Shown: one piece after another, positions 31,101 to 42,767 of the stretch
Layout of the letters: each line of letters starts with the position of its first letter
How positions within the stretch are numbered: the first letter of the stretch is position 1
Origin: an uncultured Pseudanabaenaceae cyanobacterium
GTDB lineage: Bacteria > Cyanobacteriota > Cyanobacteriia > Pseudanabaenales > Pseudanabaenaceae
Length of the DNA stretch: 64,000 nucleotides
NCBI GenBank assembly: GCA_937927915.1
Contig: CALGKB010000002.1
Location: 62,001 to 126,000, forward strand
Reading direction: 5' to 3'
The notes under the pieces: generated by a model
The model's input: only the letters and a program-made list of their open reading frames with translations
What the model was told of the DNA's origin: nothing
Database searches by the model: none
Program-made: the position numbers and the translations under genes

Positions 31101-32486
31101 CGGGACTTGACAACGCGGATGAACAAACCCGCCCGTCTGTATGTGGTGGGGGAAAAGCTAGAGTTAGACGCGGGTACCCTGCGCAACCTAGAACCAGTCC
31201 TCTTGCACCTTATTCGCAACTCCTTTGATCACGGCTTAGAGCCACCGGAGGAGCGGGAAAAACTAGGGAAACCCAGGCAGGGGCGCATTGATCTCTCCCT
31301 GTCCCGTCGAGGGAGTGTATTTGTCCTAGAACTGCGAGACGACGGCAGGGGCATCAACCCCGATAAAATTCGCAGTATTGCCGAGTCCAAGGGCTTACCC
31401 CTGACAGACACTTCCACCAACGAAAAACTCCTGGCGGTCATATGTCAACCCGGGTTTACTTCTGCTAAGACGGTGAGCGACATCTCCGGGCGGGGTGTGG
31501 GCATGGATGTAGTTGCCAGCCAAATTGCGGCTATGGGGGGGCAACTAAGCCTGAAGACCAAGGTGGGGGTAGGCACCACTTTTACCATGCAGATTCCTGT
31601 GCCCAACCTGTTTGTACGCTGTATGTTGCTACAGACGGGGGACCGTACCTTTGCTGTGCCGACGGCAGAAGTGTTTACCACGATGCTCCTAGACGACCTT
31701 CTGTGGCGGCGGGTGCCCCCGGAGGAAAATCGCCCTTACTCCTACGAAATTGAGGAAGACCGTGGACAGGTACCAGCGATCGACCTGTTCCAATATTGGC
31801 AGGGGGAACGCAATCCTCGCCATATCCTACCCACCGCCATCGCCGTACGGGCAAAGCGCAGTGACAGCACCGATGGCATTTGGTTGGTCGCCGACAACCT
31901 GGTGGGACAGAGCGAACTGTTGGTGAACTCTCTGCCAGCACCGATGGTCAGCCCGATCGGTATTTTGGGGGTGAGTTTGATGCCGGATGGCAAACTAATT
32001 CCGGTGATCGATGCCAACGGTTTGATGGATGCCCTCTTGGGTAGCCGGGGTGAGGAAAGCCTGCTCTTGGTCAGTGACCATGTAGAGGAGAGGGAAGTCC
32101 TAGAGGAAGAGGGGATTCAGATTTTGGTGGTAGACGATGCGGCTCTGATGCGGCGACGGATTGAAAGCAGTCTCACGCCCCAGGGCTACAAGGTGATTAC
32201 CTGCAGCGATGGTTTAGAAGCTTGGGAGTGGCTACAGTCCCATCCGCAGCCGGCTCTGCTGATTACCGATATTGAGATGCCCAACATGGATGGCTTTACT
32301 TTGATTGACCACTGTCGCCAGGCAAAAATGACCATGCCAATTCTGGTGGTATCCTCCCGCTTGGCGGAAGAATGGTCACGGGAGACACGCCGCTTGGGAG
32401 CAACGGACTTTTTAACCAAGGGCTTTGGCACGCCGGAGTTACTGGAAAAGGTGGCGAAATTGCTGGAACAAGGAGTGGGAGTGTAA
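28158..32486 (+). CDS. Hybrid CheA-type histidine kinase: three Hpt domains, HATPase, CheW-like domain, C-terminal receiver
   Basis: Hpt motifs DAHTIKGGAATIG, AIHTIKGGAATVG (twice); HLIRNSFDHGLEPPEER; DDGRGINPDKI; GRGVGMDVV; C-terminal ILVVDDAALMRRRIESSL...ITDIEMPNMDGF. Confidence 0.93.
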   Translation: MFTIDPELWTLFVEDNAKCLRSYSQTAQNIDRANWRESIQQLYRDAHTIKGGAATIGAEEILITAKAIESVLAELRYLEEAPPNLESELKGVLIELGEILQHTVENQRPSDFAQERIQALHAWVQERCLGDWDEEKQLHQEFADQGFDLMVLELEMALEDLPQEIPESIVELALTTMEQLLDVGEEIKLGEGWRMLIQRGMELAMSRCRQQWLEEFPRLLTQMKTSARGGGRTIPPPEEITIVPAEEEDLPPGFGDLFAAEEEQQQLESLLAAEVPIEAEEERIEALLAEEGAEIPKDLASSLEEISPTTASEPEPDSPVDPELRALFDMDTQKYLQVYFSTVEQLNPATWKKDIQQIYRAIHTIKGGAATVGANPILQVAKVLEDWLSDLRSMEDPPTIDDNLRDSLLECGELLIATLSMGNREQPTASVEQISRLHANFKQQYADQLSEEVLMQKEFAEQGFDLMALDLEMCIEGLTPEQTIEAEMIAANQAVLQQLADIGRELKLSGDWDRLIAEGMAILGRGQAAEWREKIPSLLQSLKTAAKHGGRLPPAAPATPPRPKPDLPPISTVTEVDPELKALFDVDTQKYLQEYFATVEAISAATWKADIQKLYRAIHTIKGGAATVGANPILQVAKVLEDWLSDLRNLDEAPPLENLRSGLLESGELLIGTLQMDYSTVPMAAVERIFDLHQTFKESYKEELSETVLLHREFADQGFDLMVLDLEMLIEQLTPETAITPEMQATATQCLEQLAEIGKEIGLAEGWSKLLLEGKEIIANTSGKAWQEQFPPYLKSLKECARRSGKPIEPPKPAEPAPPTDPPKPPEPAVADIQIPVPLERLDRSAQYLVETLMATRATQGFYQIVQRNLIPIVTLAQESAQYISRLREVQDDFAVLDSDNARGESGVQLERYRQGYTAINRLLETTLRLMELGSETGEAARRTSESLMRLEQSLRNLQGTVEESRLVPFESLAFRARGILRDLTTRMNKPARLYVVGEKLELDAGTLRNLEPVLLHLIRNSFDHGLEPPEEREKLGKPRQGRIDLSLSRRGSVFVLELRDDGRGINPDKIRSIAESKGLPLTDTSTNEKLLAVICQPGFTSAKTVSDISGRGVGMDVVASQIAAMGGQLSLKTKVGVGTTFTMQIPVPNLFVRCMLLQTGDRTFAVPTAEVFTTMLLDDLLWRRVPPEENRPYSYEIEEDRGQVPAIDLFQYWQGERNPRHILPTAIAVRAKRSDSTDGIWLVADNLVGQSELLVNSLPAPMVSPIGILGVSLMPDGKLIPVIDANGLMDALLGSRGEESLLLVSDHVEEREVLEEEGIQILVVDDAALMRRRIESSLTPQGYKVITCSDGLEAWEWLQSHPQPALLITDIEMPNMDGFTLIDHCRQAKMTMPILVVSSRLAEEWSRETRRLGATDFLTKGFGTPELLEKVAKLLEQGVGV

Positions 32487-32489
32487 CTG

Positions 32490-32912
32490 ATGCCCGAACC
32501 CTTCCGCCTCTTTGCCCCTCTACCCCCCCTCAAGGAAAAGGTGGTATTAGTGCATTCCGACGACCTGCTGTTGGCACTGCCCGCCAGTTTGGTGCAGGAG
32601 GTGGTATTGGCAGCAACAATCCGCTTGGGCAAGAAGGGGGCACTCAACTTCTACAACGGTCAAGATATTCCGGTCATCTGGGGACAGCGGGCTTGTCCCA
32701 AGGAGGGGGTAATGCCGATGGCAGTGCTGAAGACACCGGAGTTAAAGACAGGTCTGCTGGGCATTGTCTGTACGGAATTGCCCCAGCTAGCAGCGATCGG
32801 GTCAGAGGAGTGGCAGGCATGTCGTCCTTTGCCCTACCCTTGGCTTTCCTCTGGCAAAGGGTTTGTAAAAGGGCATAAACTATATACCGCAGTGACAGGC
32901 ATCAAGTTCTAG
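32490..32912 (+). CDS. CheW-like/small chemotaxis-operon protein
   Basis: 140 aa ORF immediately after cheA; CheW-like pattern LALPASLVQEVVLAATI...IPVIWG. Confidence 0.55.
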   Translation: MPEPFRLFAPLPPLKEKVVLVHSDDLLLALPASLVQEVVLAATIRLGKKGALNFYNGQDIPVIWGQRACPKEGVMPMAVLKTPELKTGLLGIVCTELPQLAAIGSEEWQACRPLPYPWLSSGKGFVKGHKLYTAVTGIKF

Positions 32913-32915
32913 GCT

Positions 32916-34046
32916 ATGGGTGCAAGACAAATTGGCATTCTGACAGCCCAGGCGCGACCCCAACGATCGGTGGGGCAGATTCACGTCTATGATGGCTTGG
33001 GCAAGGGGAAGTCCCAGGCGGCTTTGGGGGTGGTATTGCGTTCCCTGGGATTGGGGATGGTAGAGCGAGAGACGCGCATTTTACTGTTGCGGTTTTTGAA
33101 GGGACCAGGGCGGGAGTACGCAGAGGATGCCGCCATTGCTGCCCTGCAGCAGGGTTTTCCCCATTTGATTGATCATGTGAGGACAGGGCGGTCGGAGTAT
33201 TTTGACGCCAGTGCCATCATTGACTTCGATCGGGAGGAGGCGCAGCGGGGGTGGGACATTGCCAAGGGGGCATTAGCCTCGGGGTTATATTCCGTGATTG
33301 TCCTGGATGAACTGAATCCCGTCTTGGATTTGGGCTTGTTGGATACCGATCGGGTAGTAGCAGACCTCAAGCGCAAGCCAGAGTTTATAGAAGTAATCGT
33401 GACAGGACGGGGGGCACCTGCCAAGTTGCTAGAGATTGCCAACCTACATTCCGAGATGCGTCCCCACGAGCACCCGACGGCAAAGGAGTACGGCATCACA
33501 GGCATTGAGATTTACACAGGGGATGGCAAGGGCAAGAGTACCTCAGCCTTGGGGCGTTCCTTGAAAGCGATCGGGACGGGCATTAGCCGGGACAAATCCC
33601 ACCGTGTGTTGATCATGCAGTGGCTGAAGGGGGGGACAGGGTACACAGAAGATGCCGCCATCAGGGCATTGCAACAGGCTTATCCCCATGTCGTTGACCA
33701 CCAGCGCTGCGGTAGAGACGCGATCGTGTGGCGGGGGCAACAGCAGGAAATTGACTACATCGAGGCACAACGGGGATGGGAGATTGCCCAGACTGCCATT
33801 CTCTCTGGTTTATACAAGACCATCATTTTAGACGAATTGAATCCCACTGTCGATTTAGAATTGTTGCCCGTAGAGCCAATTTACGAGACCCTGCTGCGCA
33901 AACCCAAAGACACAGAGATCATCATCACGGGCAGATGTTACAAACAACCAGCCTATTTTGACTTAGCAGATGTGCATTCAGAGATGGTCTGTCACAAACA
34001 CTATGCCAATGCCGGTGTGGACTTGAAACGGGGAGTGGACTTCTAA
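32916..34046 (+). CDS. Tandem-domain ATP:corrinoid adenosyltransferase-like P-loop protein (CobA/CobO/BtuR family, two copies)
   Basis: Two P-loops: YDGLGKGKSQAALGVVLRSLG and YTGDGKGKSTSALGRSLKAIG; each followed by DELNPxxDL and VTGR/ITGR...DVHSEM. Confidence 0.82.
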   Translation: MGARQIGILTAQARPQRSVGQIHVYDGLGKGKSQAALGVVLRSLGLGMVERETRILLLRFLKGPGREYAEDAAIAALQQGFPHLIDHVRTGRSEYFDASAIIDFDREEAQRGWDIAKGALASGLYSVIVLDELNPVLDLGLLDTDRVVADLKRKPEFIEVIVTGRGAPAKLLEIANLHSEMRPHEHPTAKEYGITGIEIYTGDGKGKSTSALGRSLKAIGTGISRDKSHRVLIMQWLKGGTGYTEDAAIRALQQAYPHVVDHQRCGRDAIVWRGQQQEIDYIEAQRGWEIAQTAILSGLYKTIILDELNPTVDLELLPVEPIYETLLRKPKDTEIIITGRCYKQPAYFDLADVHSEMVCHKHYANAGVDLKRGVDF

Positions 34047-35617
34047 TGCAAGAGGTATTGGAGTTTGTCCTCTCAGTTGTGCCTCTCAACGCTAAGAGGA
34101 TATTAGAGATTGGACAGACAGGGCTACGGGAAAAATATCTACCTTTTAATCCCGACTGTCAGTATGTGCAGGGGCAGGGAGACACTATCCCTCTCAGCGA
34201 CCTCGATGTCATTGTCTGTACAGATTTAACAGATGTACAAGAAAAGCTAGCTTTTTACTTGCCCCACCTCCAACCAGCAGGACAGGTCTTGCTCCCCTTT
34301 GCCAACAGTCAATACTGGCAACATATTGTGCAAACGATCGAGGGGAAAAGTGGAGGGGGAAACAGCTACTATAGTGCACAACAAATCTGTCAACTGATTA
34401 GGGACTTGGGTTTAGTAGAGCATGAAATTATACGGCAAGAATTGCCCGCCGCCCAACAACAGGCTTTTCAACAATTTCTACAGCAAATACTACCCCTCCT
34501 CCATCTGTTACAAGTTTCCCGCAGCGAATTTCAGTACCTCAGTGCTTCCCCCCATTTAATTGTGCGGGCATTAAAACAGCCCTGTAGGGAACCGAAGTTG
34601 CTCATCCAAACCTGCATTACTGCTCCCGTTGGTTGCGATCGCGTGCGGGTGTTGGACCCCGATCGATTTAGCCGTACTCTCCTCAATACCCGTGTGCACC
34701 AAGTGCGGTTAGGGCAATCTATTCCGTTGAATTTAGCTGCCCCTGATGAGTGCAAAGTGTTTATCTGGCAGCGGGCATTATTACTCTATCCCCAGGATAT
34801 TCAGAAACAAAAATTGCTCAAGGACAGGGGCTATTTAATTGTAGCGGAACATGATGACGATCCCTATTTTTGGCCCGAAAATGCCGACAATAAATTTCTG
34901 TTGTTTTGGAGTTCCCACTGCATTCAAACCAGTACAGAATCCCTGGCTAAGCATCTGCAGCAGTTTAACAATCCCTACATCAAAGTTTTTCGCAATCAGT
35001 TGACCTATTTGCCCCCTAAACGGGAATATAAAGAGGGCTATTCTGTCAATCTCTTCTTTGGTGCCCTCAATCGCCAGGCGGACTGGGAACCCATTATGCC
35101 CACCCTCAACAAAATTCTAGCCCGCCACAAACAGGTGTACGTGAAAGTCATCCACGACAGACAGTTTTTTGATGCCCTCGCCACCAATCGCAAAGAGTTT
35201 CACCCCTTCTTGCCCTACGAAAAATACCAGGAAATTTTACATACCTGTGATATTGGCATTCTCCCCCTACAAGATACACAATTCAATCGCATGAAATCGG
35301 ATTTGAAATTCCTAGAACACGCTGGTCATGGGGTAGTTGCCCTCGCCAGTCCCACCGTCTATGCCCAATCGATCGTGGAAGGCGTGACAGGGATGCTCTA
35401 TCGTTCTGCGGAAGAGTTTGGAGAAAAACTGACGGAGTTAATTCAAAATGCCAAGCTGCGCCACAAAATTGCGGATAATGCCTATCAGTGGGTGCGGGAA
35501 AATCGTCTCCTCTGTCAACACTTTCAGGAAAGAAGAGAGTGGTATTTGGAGATGTACAGTCGTCTGCCAGAGTTAAATGAGGCACTGCGCGAGAGATGCC
35601 CCCAGATGTTTAGTTAA
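34046..35617 (+). CDS. Glycosyltransferase with N-terminal class I methyltransferase-like domain
   Basis: N-term ILEIGQTGLREKYLPFNPDCQYVQG...LDVIVCTDLTDVQEKLAFYLPHLQPAGQVLLPF; C-term CDIGILPLQDTQFNRMKSDLKFLEHAGHGVVALASPTVYAQSIVEGVTGMLYRSAEEF. Confidence 0.65.
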   Translation: MQEVLEFVLSVVPLNAKRILEIGQTGLREKYLPFNPDCQYVQGQGDTIPLSDLDVIVCTDLTDVQEKLAFYLPHLQPAGQVLLPFANSQYWQHIVQTIEGKSGGGNSYYSAQQICQLIRDLGLVEHEIIRQELPAAQQQAFQQFLQQILPLLHLLQVSRSEFQYLSASPHLIVRALKQPCREPKLLIQTCITAPVGCDRVRVLDPDRFSRTLLNTRVHQVRLGQSIPLNLAAPDECKVFIWQRALLLYPQDIQKQKLLKDRGYLIVAEHDDDPYFWPENADNKFLLFWSSHCIQTSTESLAKHLQQFNNPYIKVFRNQLTYLPPKREYKEGYSVNLFFGALNRQADWEPIMPTLNKILARHKQVYVKVIHDRQFFDALATNRKEFHPFLPYEKYQEILHTCDIGILPLQDTQFNRMKSDLKFLEHAGHGVVALASPTVYAQSIVEGVTGMLYRSAEEFGEKLTELIQNAKLRHKIADNAYQWVRENRLLCQHFQERREWYLEMYSRLPELNEALRERCPQMFS

Positions 35618-35619
35618 AC

Positions 35620-36501
35620 ATGACCGATCGGTTTGCGGAAATTGTTGGGCATAGGCTACCCATTACGCTGCTGCGGGCTGCTCTGCAAAAAGGGAGAATT
35701 GCCCCCGCCTATCTCTTTGTGGGTATGGAAGGCATTGGTAAGAGTCTGGTAGCACAAGCCTTTGTGGCATCCTATCTGCACAAACCAATTACCAATCATC
35801 CGGACGTCCTGTGGGTAGAACCTACCTATCAAGACAAAGGCAAGTTGATTACCCTGACAGAGGCAGAGACAATGGGTGTGCATGTCAAAGGCAAAGCCCA
35901 GATCAGAATTGAACAAATACGGGCTATCACCGATTTTCTGTCCCACCCCCCCCTGTGTTCAGACCGATCGTTTGTCATTGTTACAGATGCCCACACCATG
36001 GCAGAAACCAGCGCCAATGCCCTCTTGAAGACGTTAGAAGAGCCAGGCAAAGGCACCATTCTTCTGATCTCTGCCCACACTCTTTTACCGACGATTTTAT
36101 CCCGTTGCCACATCATTCCCTTTGCCCCCCTGGCAAAACAAGAAGTAGAGACCGTCCTGCACCGCCTTGGTTACCACGATATACCAGCGCCAATCATCGA
36201 CCTAGCAGGGGGTTCACCGCAAAAAGCCATCACCGCGTGGCAACAGTTGCAGACAATTCCGCCTGCGCTATTAACGACTTTGCAAAGTCTCCCTCTCTCC
36301 CTTATTAGCGCTTTGACAATTGCCAAACAAATTAGCCAAACCTATGACCTCGATACCCAAATCTGGCTGTTGGAATACCTACAACAAATTCTGTGGCAGC
36401 GCAAAAGAGAAAAGAGCAGAATAGAAAAATTAGAACAGGCAAAACAGTGGCTGCGGGGCTTTGTCACCCCCCGTCTGGTCTGGGAAATCACCCTGGCTTA
36501 G
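35620..36501 (+). CDS. holB: DNA polymerase III delta' subunit
   Basis: VGHRLPITLLRAALQKGRIAPAYLFVGMEGIGKS; VIVTDAHTMAETSANALLKTLEEPGKGTILLISAHTLLPTILSRC. Confidence 0.88.
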   Translation: MTDRFAEIVGHRLPITLLRAALQKGRIAPAYLFVGMEGIGKSLVAQAFVASYLHKPITNHPDVLWVEPTYQDKGKLITLTEAETMGVHVKGKAQIRIEQIRAITDFLSHPPLCSDRSFVIVTDAHTMAETSANALLKTLEEPGKGTILLISAHTLLPTILSRCHIIPFAPLAKQEVETVLHRLGYHDIPAPIIDLAGGSPQKAITAWQQLQTIPPALLTTLQSLPLSLISALTIAKQISQTYDLDTQIWLLEYLQQILWQRKREKSRIEKLEQAKQWLRGFVTPRLVWEITLA

Positions 36502-36563
36502 CCCTAGGAGGGAGGGGCGGCGGCAGACAGCGGGCTATAATGAAGAAAAGTTAAGCAGCAACT

Positions 36564-36971
36564 ATGGAACAGAAGACCTATCCCGTCACTAAGACAGAAG
36601 AGGAGTGGAAGCAAATTCTTTCCCCAGAAGCCTATCAAGTCCTGAGAAAGCATGGTACGGAGCGACCAGGTACTAGCCCCCTCGATAAACACTACGCCAA
36701 AGGTATCTACAAATGTGCTGGGTGTGGGGCGCCTCTGTTTACCTCTGAGACTAAGTTCAACAGTGGAACAGGCTGGCCCAGTTTCTTTGCCCCCATTCCC
36801 GGTGCCATTGAGACCAGCATCGATCGTTCTCTGTTCATGGTGCGCATAGAAGTCCACTGCGCCAACTGTGGCGGTCACCTAGGGCACGTCTTTGACGATG
36901 GACCCCTGCCCACGGGCAAACGCTACTGCATCAATGGTGTGGCTTTAGTGTTTGAACCCGCTCAGGACTAG
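36564..36971 (+). CDS. msrB: Peptide-methionine (R)-S-oxide reductase
   Basis: [55 protein letters not shown]. Confidence 0.96.
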   Translation: MEQKTYPVTKTEEEWKQILSPEAYQVLRKHGTERPGTSPLDKHYAKGIYKCAGCGAPLFTSETKFNSGTGWPSFFAPIPGAIETSIDRSLFMVRIEVHCANCGGHLGHVFDDGPLPTGKRYCINGVALVFEPAQD

Positions 36972-37975
36972 TTTGTCGAGAGAATTGTCGCTGCTACCTC
37001 TACGGCAGCAATTCCCTTTTCATAGGGCAAGCGGGTCGGTCCTAGGATGCCAACCCAACCCCCAGGGCAGTAGGCACTGGAAACAAGGGAACACTTCTGC
37101 ACCGGCGGTAACCCCAGCTCCTTGCCAATCTTGACTGTCGGCTCTGACCCTTTTTGTTGCAGCATAGGCACGATCGCTTCCTTTTCCTCCTCTAGGAGTT
37201 CTACGATCGGTTGGATTTGTTCTGCCTGGGAGAACTCCGGCTGTTTGAGTAATTCCTTTAAGCCGCTGACCTTGACCGCACTGGGCTGGTGAAAGGACCT
37301 TTCTAGTAGTTCTAAGGAGCTTTCCAGACTGCGGATGTGCTCCTCCACCTGGTAACGGATGTCCTCCCAATTGATGGGGAGCAGGGCATCACAGTAACGG
37401 TTCTGCAACTGGGCGTTGAGGAAGTTATTCAGCACCTCCAGCAAGTCCCCTACCTCCGTATTGAACTCTACAGGCACAGAGTCCGTCTGCAGCGTTTTGG
37501 TCACCAAAATCAACAACGCCCGCTGTTCGTCTAGGGAAACCAATTGCACCTGGCGCACTCGATCGGGACTACGGGCAGGGGTAGTGACAATGGCAATACA
37601 GCCACAGATTTTTGCCAACAGCTGGACGACCTGGTCTAGTAAGTGTTCATTGTGGGGAGTAGCAAGCAATTGGGATAGCATAAATTTCTCCAGGTCCGCC
37701 TTGAGTCCCTCCAGGGGGGGCAACAAACTGTCCACATAGACCCGATACCCCCACTCCGATGGCACGCGCCCCGCCGATGTGTGGGGTTGGTAGAGCAAGC
37801 CCCAGCGATCGAGGTTGTGCATGACACTGCGGATAGTGGCAGGACTGGCATTGAGGGTGTAGATTTCCGACAGCACCTTTGACCCTACCGGTTCCGCCGT
37901 CTCCACGTAGCGCTGCACGATAGCAGACAGCACCTGTTGTTCCCTAGGAGTGAGTTGGCGCTCAGTGAAATGCAT
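36968..37975 (-). CDS. hrcA: Heat-inducible transcription repressor HrcA
   Basis: [75 protein letters not shown]. Confidence 0.93.
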   Translation of the reverse strand: MHFTERQLTPREQQVLSAIVQRYVETAEPVGSKVLSEIYTLNASPATIRSVMHNLDRWGLLYQPHTSAGRVPSEWGYRVYVDSLLPPLEGLKADLEKFMLSQLLATPHNEHLLDQVVQLLAKICGCIAIVTTPARSPDRVRQVQLVSLDEQRALLILVTKTLQTDSVPVEFNTEVGDLLEVLNNFLNAQLQNRYCDALLPINWEDIRYQVEEHIRSLESSLELLERSFHQPSAVKVSGLKELLKQPEFSQAEQIQPIVELLEEEKEAIVPMLQQKGSEPTVKIGKELGLPPVQKCSLVSSAYCPGGWVGILGPTRLPYEKGIAAVEVAATILSTN

Positions 37976-38057
37976 GCCTCCCTGCAATCAACCCTAAAGT
38001 CATCCTAGCATGGGTAACCAGCTTGTTATAAACTAGGGTAATAGCCATGTCCGGCCA

Positions 38058-41173
<3,116 letters not shown>

Positions 41174-41332
41174 TTAACCCATAGGCTACTTCAATTCAGC
41201 GCCGCCAGGATTAACAGAACAGCTCATACTTTGCTTCACAGTAGGCTGCCCTCACTACAGGGGCGGGAAAGATTATAGTTATTGTTGTAGTGGTTCTGCT
41301 AAATTAGCAATTTAATCTCATCCCCAAACACT

Positions 41333-42100
41333 ATGGCACCTGAATTTACGCCTTTACCTACTTACAAGAAGTTTGCCACCCTACCCCCCAATCTTGACCC
41401 CGCTAAACTCCCCCGCCATGTAGCAGTGATTATGGATGGCAATGGTAGATGGGCAAGACAAAGGGGTTTACCCAGGGTGATGGGACATAGGCAGGGGACA
41501 GAAACTCTCAAGGACTTATTGCGTTGTTGTAAAGACTGGGGAATTCCCGCCCTCACGGTCTATGCTTTTTCCACGGAGAATTGGCAACGCCCTAAGGAAG
41601 AAGTGAATTTTTTGCTGCTCCTGTTTGAAAACGTTTTAGGCCAGGAACTGGCGGAATTGATGCGGCAAGATGTGCGGCTGCAGTTCATTGGTAACTTGGT
41701 GGATTTACCTGCCTCTCTAGCGGAACAAATCCAACGATCGATGACCCTGACCCAAAACAATAGGGGGGTTACTTTCACGGTGGCGACGAATTACGGTGGC
41801 AGGCAGGAGATTGTACAGGCTTGTCAGCGGATTGCGATGGAAGTACAGTGTGGGCATTTTAGCGTCGATGAAATTACGGCAGAATTATTAGAAAGGTATC
41901 TCTATACCAGGGGGTTACCTGACCCCGATTTACTGATTCGCACCAGTGGGGAAATGCGGGTGAGTAATTTTCTGCTGTGGCAGTTAGCCTATACGGAAAT
42001 CTATGTCACCCCCACATTGTGGCCCGACTTCGATCGGGAGGAGTTCTATCGTGCACTCTTAGCTTATCAACAAAGGGAACGTCGCTTTGGCAAAATCTAG
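41333..42100 (+). CDS. uppS: Isoprenyl transferase (undecaprenyl diphosphate synthase)
   Basis: [67 protein letters not shown]. Confidence 0.96.
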   Translation: MAPEFTPLPTYKKFATLPPNLDPAKLPRHVAVIMDGNGRWARQRGLPRVMGHRQGTETLKDLLRCCKDWGIPALTVYAFSTENWQRPKEEVNFLLLLFENVLGQELAELMRQDVRLQFIGNLVDLPASLAEQIQRSMTLTQNNRGVTFTVATNYGGRQEIVQACQRIAMEVQCGHFSVDEITAELLERYLYTRGLPDPDLLIRTSGEMRVSNFLLWQLAYTEIYVTPTLWPDFDREEFYRALLAYQQRERRFGKI

Positions 42101-42690
42101 CCCGTCTTTTCTGCACTCAAAATAAACAGGGGATTGGTAGCAGCAAACAGCTGTTGATTACCCCGCAGTTCTAGGCGATTGATGCCCGATTGTACAGCTT
42201 CCAGGTTTTTCATGGGCATTTGACTGAAGGTATGCCACGTTTGATAGAGGTCTTGTAAAGTAGTAGCCACCACCACTAAGCGCCCCTGGGGTAGCAATTT
42301 TTCCCAGGCAGTGAGAATAATGCGATCGAGGGGTTGTCCTCCTTCAATGCAAATGCGATCGGGCAGAGGTGCGAGGTCCTGCAGACAATGGGGAGCAGCG
42401 CCAGCTTTTACCACCACATTTGGCACTTGGAATTTCTGACAGTTTTTTTCCACCAGCCCCACCACTTCCTCATCCCGCTCGATCGCTACTACCTGTCCCT
42501 GGGGCATGAGTAACCCCGCCTCTACGGCAATCGTACCCGTGCCGGCTCCCACATCCCACAAAATGGAGTCTCGCCGCAGGCGAAGTTGGGAGAGAATTAA
42601 CACCCGTACTTCCACGGGGCTAAGGGGAATGCCCGGGAGACGATCGAATTGGTGGTCGGGGATACCGGGGGTAACGTAGTGCCAAGTCAT
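42097..42690 (-). CDS. cbiT: Precorrin-6Y C5,15-methyltransferase subunit CbiT
   Basis: [56 protein letters not shown]. Confidence 0.85.
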   Translation of the reverse strand: MTWHYVTPGIPDHQFDRLPGIPLSPVEVRVLILSQLRLRRDSILWDVGAGTGTIAVEAGLLMPQGQVVAIERDEEVVGLVEKNCQKFQVPNVVVKAGAAPHCLQDLAPLPDRICIEGGQPLDRIILTAWEKLLPQGRLVVVATTLQDLYQTWHTFSQMPMKNLEAVQSGINRLELRGNQQLFAATNPLFILSAEKTG

Positions 42691-42767
42691 CGCAGTAGGG
42701 GGCGTAACCCCTTAATACTACCACGACAAATGTGTTATGCTGCTTTCGGGGGGGGGGAGGGTTGACC

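Noticed and set aside
41300-41325. Imperfect inverted repeat GCTAAATTAGC upstream of uppS
   Set aside because: Short and AT-rich, likely chance; no supporting context
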